Shown: positions 18,840-26,920 of the stretch, piece by piece
Numbering within the stretch: position 1 is the stretch's first letter
Layout of the letters: every line of letters starts with the position of its first letter
Source of the DNA: Desulfacinum infernum DSM 9756
Lineage (GTDB): Bacteria; Desulfobacterota; Syntrophobacteria; Syntrophobacterales; DSM-9756
Direction: 5' to 3'
Assembly (NCBI RefSeq): GCF_900129305.1
Contig: NZ_FQVB01000015.1
Span: 1-64,000 of the forward strand
Length of the DNA: 64,000 bases
The notes under the pieces: generated by a model
Told to the model about the DNA's origin: nothing
Database searches by the model: none
Seen by the model: only the letters and a program-made list of their open reading frames with translations
Program-made: the position numbers and the translations under genes

Positions 18840-19268
18840 ATTATCGGCTCCAATCGCGGTGCACGCAAGACCTCCCACAAGGCAGAGGCGTATACTACAG
18901 CGCCCGCCGGGCAATGCAAGGTCATTGTTTCCATTCTTTCGTCTTGTTGCCGGCATGGGAAGGACTTAATATGAAAGAACTGTACTTTCGGTATCTTGCA
19001 GGAGCATCGGGAGCTCCAATCAACACCTAACAGGTGCGGCATCACCTGTGGGAGCACCATCACCTGTGGGAGCGGCGAAAGCCGCGAAAGGGATGGCCAG
19101 CCGTTCCGTGGCGTTGCGGCCACCACCCCATCGCGCCTTGCGGCGCTCCCACAAAGACTCCTTGCCCGGCCGGTTCTTTCATCTGTGCGGGGTGGCGCAA
19201 GGGGGACCATGACCGTTAATATGAAGGGGTCAGCAGGAAAATCGAGTCTTCAACCCGGGAGGTTTGAC
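18840..19268. other. Intergenic region between the MFS and OmpA-family genes
   Basis: These 429 bases of divergent promoter space contain an 89-bp TGTGGGAGC element (19065-19153) preceded by a short direct duplication (TCACCTGTGGGAGCA at about 19042 and TCACCTGTGGGAGCG at about 19060). No gene is supported. The reading frame of the lipoprotein gene is open upstream but codes for repeat sequence. Confidence 0.6.
19065..19153 (+). repeat. 89-bp TGTGGGAGC element, copy 2
   Basis: It starts TGTGGGAGCGGCGAAAGCCG and ends GCTCCCACA, exactly the same length as the 17074-17162 copy and similar throughout when that copy is reverse-complemented. Confidence 0.8.
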
Positions 19269-19931
19269 ATGAAGCGTTCTCTTTCTCTTGTTGCTGTCCT
19301 TTTGGTGGTCTTCATGCTTGTGAGTGCATGCGCCGGTCCGCGCAACCGCACGGAAAAGGGCGCCATGATCGGCACCGGCGTGGGCGCCGCCACGGGTGCG
19401 GTGCTGGGCCAGGCCATCGGCCGCAACACGGAATCCACCCTGATCGGCGCGGCGGCGGGCGCCCTGGTGGGCGGGATCGCCGGCGGGATGATTGGAAACT
19501 ACATGGATCGCCAAGAACAGGAAATGCGCCAAGCCTTGGCCGGCGTGGAGGCGGCGAGCATCCAGCGGGATCAGAATGTGCTGGCCGTCACCTTCCGATC
19601 GGACGTCCTTTTCGACTTTGATTCGGCCGTCCTGAAGCCCGGCGCCTACGATGAGATTGACCGGGTGGCCGGGGTACTCAACAACTACCCCCAGACCTGG
19701 ATCCGGGTGGAAGGTCACACCGACAGCACGGGTTCGGAAACCTACAACCAGCAGCTGTCCGAACGGCGCGCCATGGCCGTCAAGAACGCCTTGGTGGCCC
19801 GCGGGGTGGATCCGGCCAGGATCGATGTGGTCGGCTACGGCGAATCCAAGCCCATCGCCACCAATGCCACGGAAGCCGGACGGCAGTTGAACCGGCGGGT
19901 CAACATCGTGATCACCCCGGTTCAGGGCTAG
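19269..19931 (+). CDS. OmpA-family peptidoglycan-associated lipoprotein with glycine-zipper domain
   Basis: The 220 residues begin with a lipoprotein signal (SLSLVAVLLVVFMLVSAC, lipobox VSAC). A glycine-zipper segment follows at about 35-85 (GTGVGAATGAVLGQAIG, GAAAGALVGGIAGGMIG). A C-terminal OmpA/Pal domain at about 110-218 carries the peptidoglycan-binding signature VEGHTDSTGSETYNQQLSERRA and GYGESKPIATN. It would tether the outer membrane to the wall; the YiaD family is the closest E. coli type. GGGAGG lies 7 bp before the ATG. Its TAG stop is the start of a 221-bp inverted-repeat element. Confidence 0.92.
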   Translation: MKRSLSLVAVLLVVFMLVSACAGPRNRTEKGAMIGTGVGAATGAVLGQAIGRNTESTLIGAAAGALVGGIAGGMIGNYMDRQEQEMRQALAGVEAASIQRDQNVLAVTFRSDVLFDFDSAVLKPGAYDEIDRVAGVLNNYPQTWIRVEGHTDSTGSETYNQQLSERRAMAVKNALVARGVDPARIDVVGYGESKPIATNATEAGRQLNRRVNIVITPVQG

Positions 19932-20148
19932 GAGCCTGTCCGACAACGTCGCGGACGATCTCTTTGCTCGTAGCGCAGCCCTTGAGGGCTGCGGAGGAAC
20001 CCCCGGTCGTCGGATAGGCCTCGCATCCGGCCTGTGACTTCAAGGGGTTCCGATGGCTCTTTCCGCGGGGCTGAAGCCCCGCGGCTACAAAGTGATGGGA
20101 CATTCCCGGCCTCCTGAGCCGGAAAAACATTCTCGGACCGGCTCCTAG
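19928..20148 (+). mobile_element. Non-autonomous TIR element, type A, copy 1 (221 bp, CTAG at both ends)
   Basis: The left end CTAGGAGCCTGTCCGACAA and the right end (reverse complement) CTAGGAGCCGGTCCGAGAA form a terminal inverted repeat of about 19 bp. Inside are two hairpins (CGCAGCCCTTGAGGGCTGCG and GCGGGGCTGAAGCCCCGC). There is no coding capacity. Type A recurs at 32175-32396 (inverted) and decayed at 63000-63189. The TAG at its left end is the stop codon of the OmpA-family gene. It looks like a MITE; TA within CTAG is the known preference of IS630-type transposases, an inference here. Confidence 0.85.
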
Positions 20149-20292
20149 GAGGCTGTCCGAGAACTCCGCAAACCGTCACTCCCGCGCAAGCGGGAGTCCA
20201 TAGGTTCCCGGAAATCCTGGATCCCCGCTTTTGCGGGGATGACGAATGGGCGTTAAACGGCGCAAATCTGCCGTTCTCAGACATGCTCCCAG
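20145..20292 (+). mobile_element. Non-autonomous TIR element, type B, copy 1 (148 bp)
   Basis: Its left end CTAGGAGGCTGTCCGAGAAC shares the CTAG of the type A element next to it; the right end (reverse complement) is CTGGGAGCATGTCTGAGAAC. Inside are two hairpins, CTCCCGCGCAAGCGGGAG and ATCCCCGCTTTTGCGGGGAT. The same interior occurs at 36656-36793 and, inverted, at 60072-60241. Confidence 0.82.
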
Positions 20293-20343
20293 GAGCCGGG
20301 TATATATAAGATATAGCGATGTCCGTTCGGTACGCCCGGGCTT

Positions 20344-20369
20344 TAGGGGCGAAGGATCCTTCGCCCCTA
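20344..20369. repeat. GTAGGGGCG palindrome family, copy 2
   Basis: A perfect 26-bp palindrome has the same outer arms TAGGGGCG/CGCCCCTA as copy 1 but a different, still self-complementary centre (AAGGATCCTT). Confidence 0.9.
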
Positions 20370-20415
20370 CCTGCATTTCTGGACATACGATCCCACACTC
20401 CCGTCCTTTGTATTT

Positions 20416-20452
20416 AAGTCTATTGGCGTTCATTCGCGGTTCTCGTTCACAT
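20416..20452 (+). repeat. TTCATTCGCGGTTC repeat, copy 2
   Basis: It matches 17181-17217 over about 37 bp with few differences (GGCGTTCATTCGCGGTTCTC core). Confidence 0.75.
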
Positions 20453-20492
20453 TGGATGGCTGTGTCGGCGGTAGGCGCGGGCCCTTGCGCAC

Positions 20493-21992
20493 CTATGTCT
20501 TTTCGGGCCGGGCGTGGTCCTTTTCTCGGGACCGGCCCCGCCGCGCCCATTCGTAGAGGGCCACGGCCACCGCCGTTGCGGCATTGAGGGATTCCACCCG
20601 GTCGGTCATGGGAATGGACAGCGCGCTTTTCCTCCATGCGGCGGGAAGCCCCGGGCCCTCCACCCCGGGAAGAAAGGCGAAGGTTTCCGGAAAGACGGCG
20701 CGATCCAAGGGCCGCCCCCCCTGGGACAAGGGGATGAGGGGAAGATCCGCGGGAAGGTCCTTGATGCCGGGCCCACGAAAAAGACGCAAATCCAGGGCGG
20801 CTCCCGCGGACGCTCGGAGCGCCTTGGGATGGAACGGACTGGCCCCCTCTTCCAGGATCACCACAGCGTCCACCCCGAAGGCGGCCGCGCTCCGCAGTAC
20901 CGCCCCCACATTTTCCGGGTCCTGAAAGGGCACCAGGAGCGTGACGGGGGCAGGAAGACCCGATCCCGGGTCCCAGGGTTCCAACGCAGGCACGGAGATT
21001 TCCAGCAGAGGCGCCTCGGTGCCGAAAACATCCAATTGGCGAAAGAGAATCTTCTCCAGTTCGATCCACAGGGCGGCATCCGAAAGACCTTCAGGAGGCG
21101 GCGGCCCTCCCGGCCAGGACACCCAGGCGCGAACCCTTTCCGCATGGCGCCGGATCACATCCCGCACCACTTTCTCCCCGCACACCAGCGCAGCCCCCTC
21201 CTTGCGCACACCCTTGGCCGTGAGAATCTTCTTCAGTCTCTTGAAATGGGCATTGGCGGTGCTGGACACCACCTTCCGGCGGCCGGCCGCGTCAAACACC
21301 TTCCGGATCTGCGCCGGCCTTTGGGAAACCCGCCGGAAGACCACCAGCCGCCTCTTGTGCTGCGTGCCCGGAATCGTGTAGGCCAGGTCCTCCTTCAGCT
21401 CAAAGTGTCCGGTAAAACGCCGGGCGGCGTCGGCCACCTCGTCGTCGCAATGGGGGCCCTTCATGAAAATCGCCAGCCCGTCCCGGCACAGGCACCCTTC
21501 GATCCTCGTAAGTGTTTCTCCGATGGTTTCCACCGCCCGGGTGATCACCCCCTTCACCGGTTCATTGAAAGAGGCCGTGATCAGCCCGCCCTCGGTGCGG
21601 ATACCTTCCAGCTTGAGTTCGTCCAGAACGGTTTGCAGGAAATCCACCCTCTTGGAACGGGCCTCGGCCAGGATCACCTGGAGACGGGGAAAGGCAATCT
21701 TGAGCGGGATGCCGGGCATGCCCGGGCCCGTTCCCAGGTCCAGCAAGGGGGACGGCAGGGAAATCAACTGGCCCGGAAGGATGGAATCCGCGTAGAGCTT
21801 CTCCACCATGTTTTCGAAATTGTGGATCCGGGTCAGGTTCAGCTCTTCGTTGTACTTTCGGAGCAGTTGGTGGTATGCCCACAGCTGGCGGATTTGCCCG
21901 CGATCCAGGGAAATCCCGCACCGATTGAGGATGTCGCCGAGCGGCTCAGGGCCCGGCTTCCGACTTTGGGAGACGCGGTCGGCTTTCTTCAT
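20493..21992 (-). CDS. Fusion of 16S rRNA m7G527 methyltransferase (RsmG) and SpoU/TrmH-family RNA 2'-O-methyltransferase
   Basis: The 499 residues hold two enzymes that are normally separate. Residues about 15-215 are RsmG/GidB: SAM loop LLDLGTGPGMPGIP (about 83-96), helical N-terminus and the ARSKRVDFLQ motif. Residues about 230-490 are a SpoU/TrmH methyltransferase with an N-terminal substrate-binding region (HFKRLKKILTAKGVRKEG) and knot motifs NVGAVLRSAAAFGVDAV, LPGVEGPGLP and IPMTDRVESLNAATAVAVALYE. The RsmG half would modify G527 of 16S rRNA; the SpoU half would make a ribose methylation on an unknown rRNA or tRNA site. No stop or frameshift separates the halves. It is divergent from the pseudouridine synthase, 61 bp away. 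Confidence 0.9.
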   Translation of the reverse strand: MKKADRVSQSRKPGPEPLGDILNRCGISLDRGQIRQLWAYHQLLRKYNEELNLTRIHNFENMVEKLYADSILPGQLISLPSPLLDLGTGPGMPGIPLKIAFPRLQVILAEARSKRVDFLQTVLDELKLEGIRTEGGLITASFNEPVKGVITRAVETIGETLTRIEGCLCRDGLAIFMKGPHCDDEVADAARRFTGHFELKEDLAYTIPGTQHKRRLVVFRRVSQRPAQIRKVFDAAGRRKVVSSTANAHFKRLKKILTAKGVRKEGAALVCGEKVVRDVIRRHAERVRAWVSWPGGPPPPEGLSDAALWIELEKILFRQLDVFGTEAPLLEISVPALEPWDPGSGLPAPVTLLVPFQDPENVGAVLRSAAAFGVDAVVILEEGASPFHPKALRASAGAALDLRLFRGPGIKDLPADLPLIPLSQGGRPLDRAVFPETFAFLPGVEGPGLPAAWRKSALSIPMTDRVESLNAATAVAVALYEWARRGRSREKDHARPEKT

Positions 21993-22053
21993 TCACCTGT
22001 TCCTTTGTTTGCCGAGCGCCCGAACCGCCTTCGGCCTTTCAGGAGTCGACGTC

Positions 22054-22842
22054 ATGGGGCAAGAAGAACCCAGGATCTTTTTCCACCCCGCCTGGCCGGT
22101 TCTCTACGAAGACAATCACATCCTCGGCGTATATAAGCCGGCGGGTCTTCTGGTTCAAGGAGATCGTACCGGGGATCCCTGTCTCTTGGAACTGGCCAGG
22201 CGCTGGATCAAGGAAGAGTACGGGAAGCCGGGAAACGTCTTCCTGGGCCTGGTCCACCGCCTCGACCGTCCCGTCTCCGGGGTCCTGGTCTTCGCCCGCA
22301 CCAGCAAGGCCGCTTCCCGCCTGAGCCGGTCCTTTCGGGAACGGGAGACCGTCAAGGAATACCTGGCGGTGGTGGAAGGCCGTCCGAAGGATCCGGAGGC
22401 GACGATCGTCCATCACGTGCACCGGGTGCCCGGAGGGTCCACGCGCGTAACCGCGGGCACGCACCCCGCGGCCCAGCGCGCAAGCCTCAGCTACCGGGTC
22501 CTGGAAACGGGGGGATCCCGGTCCCTCTTGTTCGTGCGACTCGACACGGGACGAAAACACCAGATCCGGGTGCAGCTGGCCGCCCTGGGATGCCCCATCG
22601 CCGGGGACCTCCGCTACGGAGCCTCCAAGCCCTTGGCCAACCAGCAGATCGCCCTCCATGCCCGGCGGATTTGCTTCCCCCACCCCACGCGAGCGTCCAT
22701 GGTGGAGATCGTCTGCCCGGTGCCCCGGCAGTGGCCCTGGGACGAGCCGCACATCCTGGAGGCCTCCCCTGCGAACATCCTTCGCCCCCTTTGGGCATGG
22801 GCCGATTATGAAAAATCCCCGCATCTTTCCCAAGTCTTGTAA
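22054..22842 (+). CDS. RluA-family RNA pseudouridine synthase
   Basis: The 262 residues have the RluA motif HRLDRPVSGVLVFART with catalytic Asp71. The N-terminal VLYEDNHILGVYKPAGLLVQ and the GRKHQIRVQLAALGCPIAGDLRYG block are diagnostic. There is no S4 domain, so it is like the short RluA/RluC-type enzymes. It isomerises uridine in rRNA or tRNA; the site is unknown. The ATG at 22054 has AGGAG 9 bp upstream; the longer frame overlaps the divergent methyltransferase and is not protein-like. Confidence 0.92.
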   Translation: MGQEEPRIFFHPAWPVLYEDNHILGVYKPAGLLVQGDRTGDPCLLELARRWIKEEYGKPGNVFLGLVHRLDRPVSGVLVFARTSKAASRLSRSFRERETVKEYLAVVEGRPKDPEATIVHHVHRVPGGSTRVTAGTHPAAQRASLSYRVLETGGSRSLLFVRLDTGRKHQIRVQLAALGCPIAGDLRYGASKPLANQQIALHARRICFPHPTRASMVEIVCPVPRQWPWDEPHILEASPANILRPLWAWADYEKSPHLSQVL

Positions 22843-22929
22843 CCCCGGCATTCTTGTGAAAAAATGATATGTGAATGAAATTGTCTTTTCCCATTCCTTC
22901 AACCCACCTACATGCCAGGGAGGTGCCTC

Positions 22930-23472
22930 ATGGCGGAATTGATGGATGTCATACGGTCCCGAAGAAGCATCCGAAACTTCGAAGACAAGGACGTCCCGGA
23001 CGATCTTCTCAACCAGCTTCTGGATGCCGTGAAATGGTCCCAATCCTGGGCCAACACCCAGTGCTGGGAAGTGATCGTCGTACGCGATCCGGACACCAAG
23101 GCCAAGCTCCAGGAAACCATGGGCAAAGGGAATCCCGCCACCAAGGCCATCGTGGCGGCCCCGGTGGTTTTGGCCCTCTGCGGCAAACTCCAAACGTCCG
23201 GCTACTACAAGGGGCAGGTGACCACCAAGTTCGGAGACTGGTTCCTGTTCGACCTGGGCATCGCCACGCAGAACATCTGCCTGGCCGCCACGGACCTGGG
23301 GCTGGGCACGGTCGTGGTGGGCCTCTTCGACCAGGACAAGGCCAAGGAGATCCTGGGGGTTCCCGAAGGCTACGAACTGGCGGTGCTCCTTCCCATCGGT
23401 TACCCTTCCAAGGTGCCTTCGGCGCCCAAGAGGCGGGAAGTGGAAGAATTCACCCACTACGAGAAGTTCTGA
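22930..23472 (+). CDS. Nitroreductase-family flavoprotein
   Basis: The 180-residue FMN-dependent oxidoreductase has the N-terminal signature MDVIRSRRSIRNFEDKDVPDDLLNQLLDAVKWSQS, with RSRRS contacting FMN phosphate, and the C-terminal GYELAVLLPIGYPSK. It would reduce nitro compounds or quinones with NAD(P)H; the physiological substrate is unknown. The second Met was chosen because GGGAGG sits 7 bp before it; an in-frame ATG at 22912 lacks an SD. A terminator follows 5 bp after the stop. Confidence 0.9.
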   Translation: MAELMDVIRSRRSIRNFEDKDVPDDLLNQLLDAVKWSQSWANTQCWEVIVVRDPDTKAKLQETMGKGNPATKAIVAAPVVLALCGKLQTSGYYKGQVTTKFGDWFLFDLGIATQNICLAATDLGLGTVVVGLFDQDKAKEILGVPEGYELAVLLPIGYPSKVPSAPKRREVEEFTHYEKF

Positions 23473-23476
23473 CGCG

Positions 23477-23514
23477 AAAACCGGGCCCCGACCCCTGTCG
23501 GGCCCCGGTTTTTC
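23477..23514 (+). terminator. Rho-independent terminator after the nitroreductase gene
   Basis: AAAACCGGGCCCCGAC pairs with GTCGGGCCCCGGTTTT (one mismatch) across a CCCT loop, followed by T's. Confidence 0.88.
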
Positions 23515-23527
23515 CATTCAAACTCAA

Positions 23528-23557
23528 TTGGACATGGACTGCCACTTTCTCTAGAAT
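23528..23557 (+). promoter_or_regulatory. Candidate sigma-70 promoter of ugpBAEC
   Basis: TTGGAC (23528-23533) and TAGAAT (23552-23557) are separated by 18 bp and lie about 210 bp before ugpB, right after the preceding terminator. No Pho-box-like direct repeats were recognised nearby. Confidence 0.55.
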
Positions 23558-23765
23558 CCGCCCGTTTTGACTTTGAGATACACTGTTTGAACACCCGATC
23601 CTTCGTTCTTGCGCGCTGTGGGATCCGTCCAAGCCCAAACGGACCCTCGGTGCCCGCTGTGTCATCCTTTTCGGGAACGCCCCGGCCGATGCACGGCCGC
23701 GCTCCCGCGGTGGGAGCAACGGAAACGGCCGGGAAACCAGCCTTACCACCACAAAGGAGGGACCG

Positions 23766-25088
23766 ATGAAGTCAGGAAAATTCACAGGTGCGTTGCGAGG
23801 GGTCCTGGTGCTTGCCCTGGCCGCGGTGCTGTTTGCGCCGGCCTTGGCCCATGCCGTGACCAAGATCACGTTCTGGCATGCCATGAGCGGCAAACGGCTG
23901 CCAGCGGTGGAGCGCATCGTCAACGGCTTCAACGAGGCCCATCCCGACATCCAGGTGGAAGCCCAGTTCATGGGCTCCTACAAAGAGGTTTTGGCCAAGA
24001 CCATCGCGGCCGTGAAGGCGGGAAACCCTCCCCACTTGGCCCAAGTCTACGAAGTGGGGCTCCAGACCATGCTGGACAGCGGCGTGATCGTCCCCGTCCA
24101 CACCCTTTTTGAAGAAGGAGAGGTGGATTTCGGGGATGTGGTGGGCCCCATCCTGGACTATTACTCCGTGGACGGGAAACTCTATTCCATGCCGTTCAAC
24201 TCCTCCACCGCCATCCTCTACTACAACAAGGACCTTTTCAAAAAAGCCGGCCTGGATCCCAACCGGCCGCCCACCACCTATAAGGAACTGGAGGAGATGG
24301 GCAAGAAGCTCGTGGAATCCGGGGTGGTTCCCAACGCCTTTTCCACCGGCTGGCCGTCCTGGGTTTTCGAGCAGGCCCACGCCTACCACAACCAGTTCTT
24401 CGCCAACAATGAAAACGGCCGCAAGGGGCGGGCCACCGAGGTTCTCTTCAACGGCCCGTTCGGCGTCAAGTACCTGGAAACCATGTCCCGCATGGCCAAG
24501 GAAAAGGTCTACATCTACGGGGGCCGGGAGTATTCGCCCAACAAGGCGTTTCTCGCCCAGCAGATCGCCATGCTGATCCAGTCCACGTCTTCGGTGGGCT
24601 CCATTGAGGCGGCCACGGAAGGGAAATTCGAGGTGGGCACCACGTTCCTGCCGCGCTTCGAAGGGTATCCGAGGGGCAATTCGGTGATCGGGGGCGCCAC
24701 CCTGTGGGTTCTCAAGGGCCACAGCGACGAGGAATACAAGGCGGTCAAGGAATTCCTCAAGTGGATCATCCGCCCGGAAGTCACCGCCCAATGGCACAAG
24801 GACACCGGCTACTTTCCGGCCACCAACAGCTCCCTCAAGCTCCTCATGGACGAGGGATGGTTCTCCAACCATCCCAACCACCTGACCGCCTTCCTGCAGG
24901 TGCTTTCCGGGGTGAAGACGCCCATGAGCCAGGGGGTGCGGTTGGGCAACTTCGTGGAGATCCGGAACATCGTTCAGACGGCGCTGGAAAACTGCTTTGC
25001 CGGCAAGACGGATCCCAAGACGGCTCTGGACGAAGCCGCCCAGGAAGCCAACCGGGTTCTCAAGGAGTATTCGGAACTTTACAAGTAG
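23766..25088 (+). CDS. ugpB: sn-Glycerol-3-phosphate ABC transporter, periplasmic binding protein
   Basis: The 440 residues begin with a Sec signal peptide (VLVLALAAVLFAPALAHA, cleavage after about residue 29). The mature protein starts VTKITFWHAMSG, a typical start of UgpB-like family 1 solute-binding proteins. GSYKEVLAKTIAAVKAGNPPHLAQVYEVG and YNKDLFKKAGLDPNRPP are conserved in UgpB. It would capture glycerol-3-phosphate or its diesters. An AAAGGAGGG SD lies before the ATG. The permease and ATPase genes follow in the usual B-A-E-C order, supporting the assignment over other sugar-binding proteins. Confidence 0.92.
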   Translation: MKSGKFTGALRGVLVLALAAVLFAPALAHAVTKITFWHAMSGKRLPAVERIVNGFNEAHPDIQVEAQFMGSYKEVLAKTIAAVKAGNPPHLAQVYEVGLQTMLDSGVIVPVHTLFEEGEVDFGDVVGPILDYYSVDGKLYSMPFNSSTAILYYNKDLFKKAGLDPNRPPTTYKELEEMGKKLVESGVVPNAFSTGWPSWVFEQAHAYHNQFFANNENGRKGRATEVLFNGPFGVKYLETMSRMAKEKVYIYGGREYSPNKAFLAQQIAMLIQSTSSVGSIEAATEGKFEVGTTFLPRFEGYPRGNSVIGGATLWVLKGHSDEEYKAVKEFLKWIIRPEVTAQWHKDTGYFPATNSSLKLLMDEGWFSNHPNHLTAFLQVLSGVKTPMSQGVRLGNFVEIRNIVQTALENCFAGKTDPKTALDEAAQEANRVLKEYSELYK

Positions 25089-25104
25089 CTTCTCCTTAGC
25101 GCGA

Positions 25105-25131
25105 GGGCCGGGGCGAGGCCCCGGCCCTTTT
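25105..25131 (+). terminator. Intra-operon hairpin between ugpB and ugpA
   Basis: A perfect 10-bp G/C stem (GGGCCGGGGC-GAG-GCCCCGGCCC) is followed by TTTTC. It sits 17 bp after the ugpB stop and 22 bp before the ugpA start. It is likely a partial terminator or RNase barrier that keeps binding-protein expression above that of the permeases. Confidence 0.8.
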
Positions 25132-25152
25132 CAACCATCCCGAAGGACACCC

Positions 25153-26034
25153 ATGGAAAGTCGCTTTCCCAACAAGATTCTTCCCTATCTGCTGGTGATG
25201 CCGTCGTTGCTGGTGGTCCTCGTCTTTCTCATCGTCCCGTCCATCCAGTCCTTTTACCTCAGCCTCTTTAGGGTGTCGCCCTTTGGAAACGTGCTCATCT
25301 TCAAGGGGCTTCAAAACTTCATCCATCTCTTTCAGGACCCCGCCTACTTGAACAGCCTGATCCGGAGCTTCTTCTTCACGGGCTTCATCGTGGTGGTGGG
25401 TCTGAGCATCTCCCTGGGCCTGGCTGTGCTGGCCAACCTGCCCCTGGCCGGAGTGGACATCTACCGCACGGCCCTCATTTGGCCCTTCGCCCTCTCCCCG
25501 GCCGTGGCCGGCACCATCTGGGCCCTGCTGGTGGACCCGTCCACCGGACCCATCACCTATTTCGTACAACTGGCCACCGGCTTGCGGCTCAACTGGATGA
25601 CCAACGGCGACCTGGCTTTGCTCATCGTCACCGTCGCCGCCACATGGAAAATGCTGGGCTACAACGTCATCTTCTTTCTGGCAGGGCTTCAGAACGTTCC
25701 CAAGGAATTGCTGGAAGCCGCCCATATGGACGGGGCCGGATCCTTTCGGCGTTTCTGGAACGTGACCTTCCCCCTGCTCTCGCCCACCACCTTCTTTCTT
25801 TTCATCATGAATTCCTTGTACGGATTCTTTGAGGTCTTCGGGCTCATCGACGTGATGACCAAAGGCGGACCCGGGAAAGCCACGGACCTTCTGGTCTACA
25901 AGCTCTACGAAGACGGCTTCGTCAACTTCCGCACCGGCTACGCCTCGGCCCAGTCCATCGTGCTCTTCGTCTTCGTGGCCATCCTGACCATTCTCCAGTT
26001 CCGTTTCGCCGGAAAAAAGGTCTTCTACCGTTAG
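25153..26034 (+). CDS. ugpA: sn-Glycerol-3-phosphate ABC transporter permease
   Basis: This 293-residue inner-membrane protein has six hydrophobic segments and the EAA loop (ELLEAAHMDGAGSFRRFWNVTFPLLSPTTFF) that docks on UgpC. It pairs with UgpE. ATG 25153 starts at the normal UgpA N-terminus; upstream sequence in this frame belongs to ugpB and the hairpin. ugpE follows after 17 bp. Confidence 0.93.
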   Translation: MESRFPNKILPYLLVMPSLLVVLVFLIVPSIQSFYLSLFRVSPFGNVLIFKGLQNFIHLFQDPAYLNSLIRSFFFTGFIVVVGLSISLGLAVLANLPLAGVDIYRTALIWPFALSPAVAGTIWALLVDPSTGPITYFVQLATGLRLNWMTNGDLALLIVTVAATWKMLGYNVIFFLAGLQNVPKELLEAAHMDGAGSFRRFWNVTFPLLSPTTFFLFIMNSLYGFFEVFGLIDVMTKGGPGKATDLLVYKLYEDGFVNFRTGYASAQSIVLFVFVAILTILQFRFAGKKVFYR

Positions 26035-26051
26035 AGGGGGCGGCTTCCGTC

Positions 26052-26882
26052 ATGCAGATCACCCGAACACAAAGCGTCCTGGCTCACGTCACGCTGATCG
26101 TGAGCATCCTTGTGATTGCGTTTCCCGTCTTTTTCGCTTTGATCACCAGCACCCATTCCTTCCAGGAATCCTTTTCCTTTCCGCCCAAGTTCCACGTGGG
26201 CTCCCATCTTCTGGAAAACTACCGGACCGCCTGGGAACGGGTGAACCTGGGAAGGCTTCTTTTCAACAGTACCCTCATCTCCGTGGCGGTATCCGCAGGA
26301 AAGATCCTCCTCAGTCTTCTGGCAGCCTTCGCCTTCACCTATTTCGGAGATTTCCGGGGCAAGACGACCTTCTTCATCCTGATCCTCATCACCCACATGC
26401 TGCCCCTGCCCATCCGGATCGTGCCCACCTTCGAACTGGTGGAAGACTTCGGCTGGATGAACACCTACTACGCGCTCACCATCCCCTTTTTCGCCAGCGC
26501 CACGGGCACGCTCCTTTTCCGCCAGTTTTTCCTCACCGTCCCCAACGATCTGGCGGACGCGGCCCGCATGGACGGTGCGGGCCCCATGAAGTTCCTGTGG
26601 AAGATCCTGGTGCCGCTTTCCAAGACCAACATGCTGGCGCTTTTCATGATTGAATTCATCTACATGTGGAACCAGTACCTGTGGCCGCTCATCGTCACGC
26701 ACACGGACGACATGCGCGTGGTGCAGATCGGATTGAAGATGCTGCTGGCCGGCGAAGAACAGGCGGCCGAGTGGAACGTGATCATGGCCGGCACCATTCT
26801 GGCGATGCTTCCCCCGCTCATCATCCTGCTCATCCTGCAGGGGAGCTTCGTCAAGGGCTTCGCCATGCGCCAGGAAAAATAG
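26052..26882 (+). CDS. ugpE: sn-Glycerol-3-phosphate ABC transporter permease
   Basis: This 276-residue membrane protein has six predicted helices and an EAA-type loop (DLADAARMDGAGPMKFLWKILVPLSKTNM). It is the second permease of the Ugp system. It opens QITRTQSVLAHVTLIVSILVIAFPVFFALITSTHS, the usual UgpE start. The upstream GAGGGGGCGG is the likely SD; ugpC follows after 38 bp. Confidence 0.93.
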   Translation: MQITRTQSVLAHVTLIVSILVIAFPVFFALITSTHSFQESFSFPPKFHVGSHLLENYRTAWERVNLGRLLFNSTLISVAVSAGKILLSLLAAFAFTYFGDFRGKTTFFILILITHMLPLPIRIVPTFELVEDFGWMNTYYALTIPFFASATGTLLFRQFFLTVPNDLADAARMDGAGPMKFLWKILVPLSKTNMLALFMIEFIYMWNQYLWPLIVTHTDDMRVVQIGLKMLLAGEEQAAEWNVIMAGTILAMLPPLIILLILQGSFVKGFAMRQEK

Positions 26883-26920
26883 GATTATAGTGCGATTTCC
26901 AAGGAGACCGGCAGGCAACC

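Larger units (their letters stand above)
19932..20492. other. Repeat array between the OmpA-family gene and the rRNA methyltransferase fusion
   Basis: This 561-bp stretch has no gene. It is built almost entirely of repeats: type A element (to 20148), type B element (20145-20292), a perfect palindrome (20344-20369) and a TTCATTCGCGGTTC repeat (20416-20452). Confidence 0.8.
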
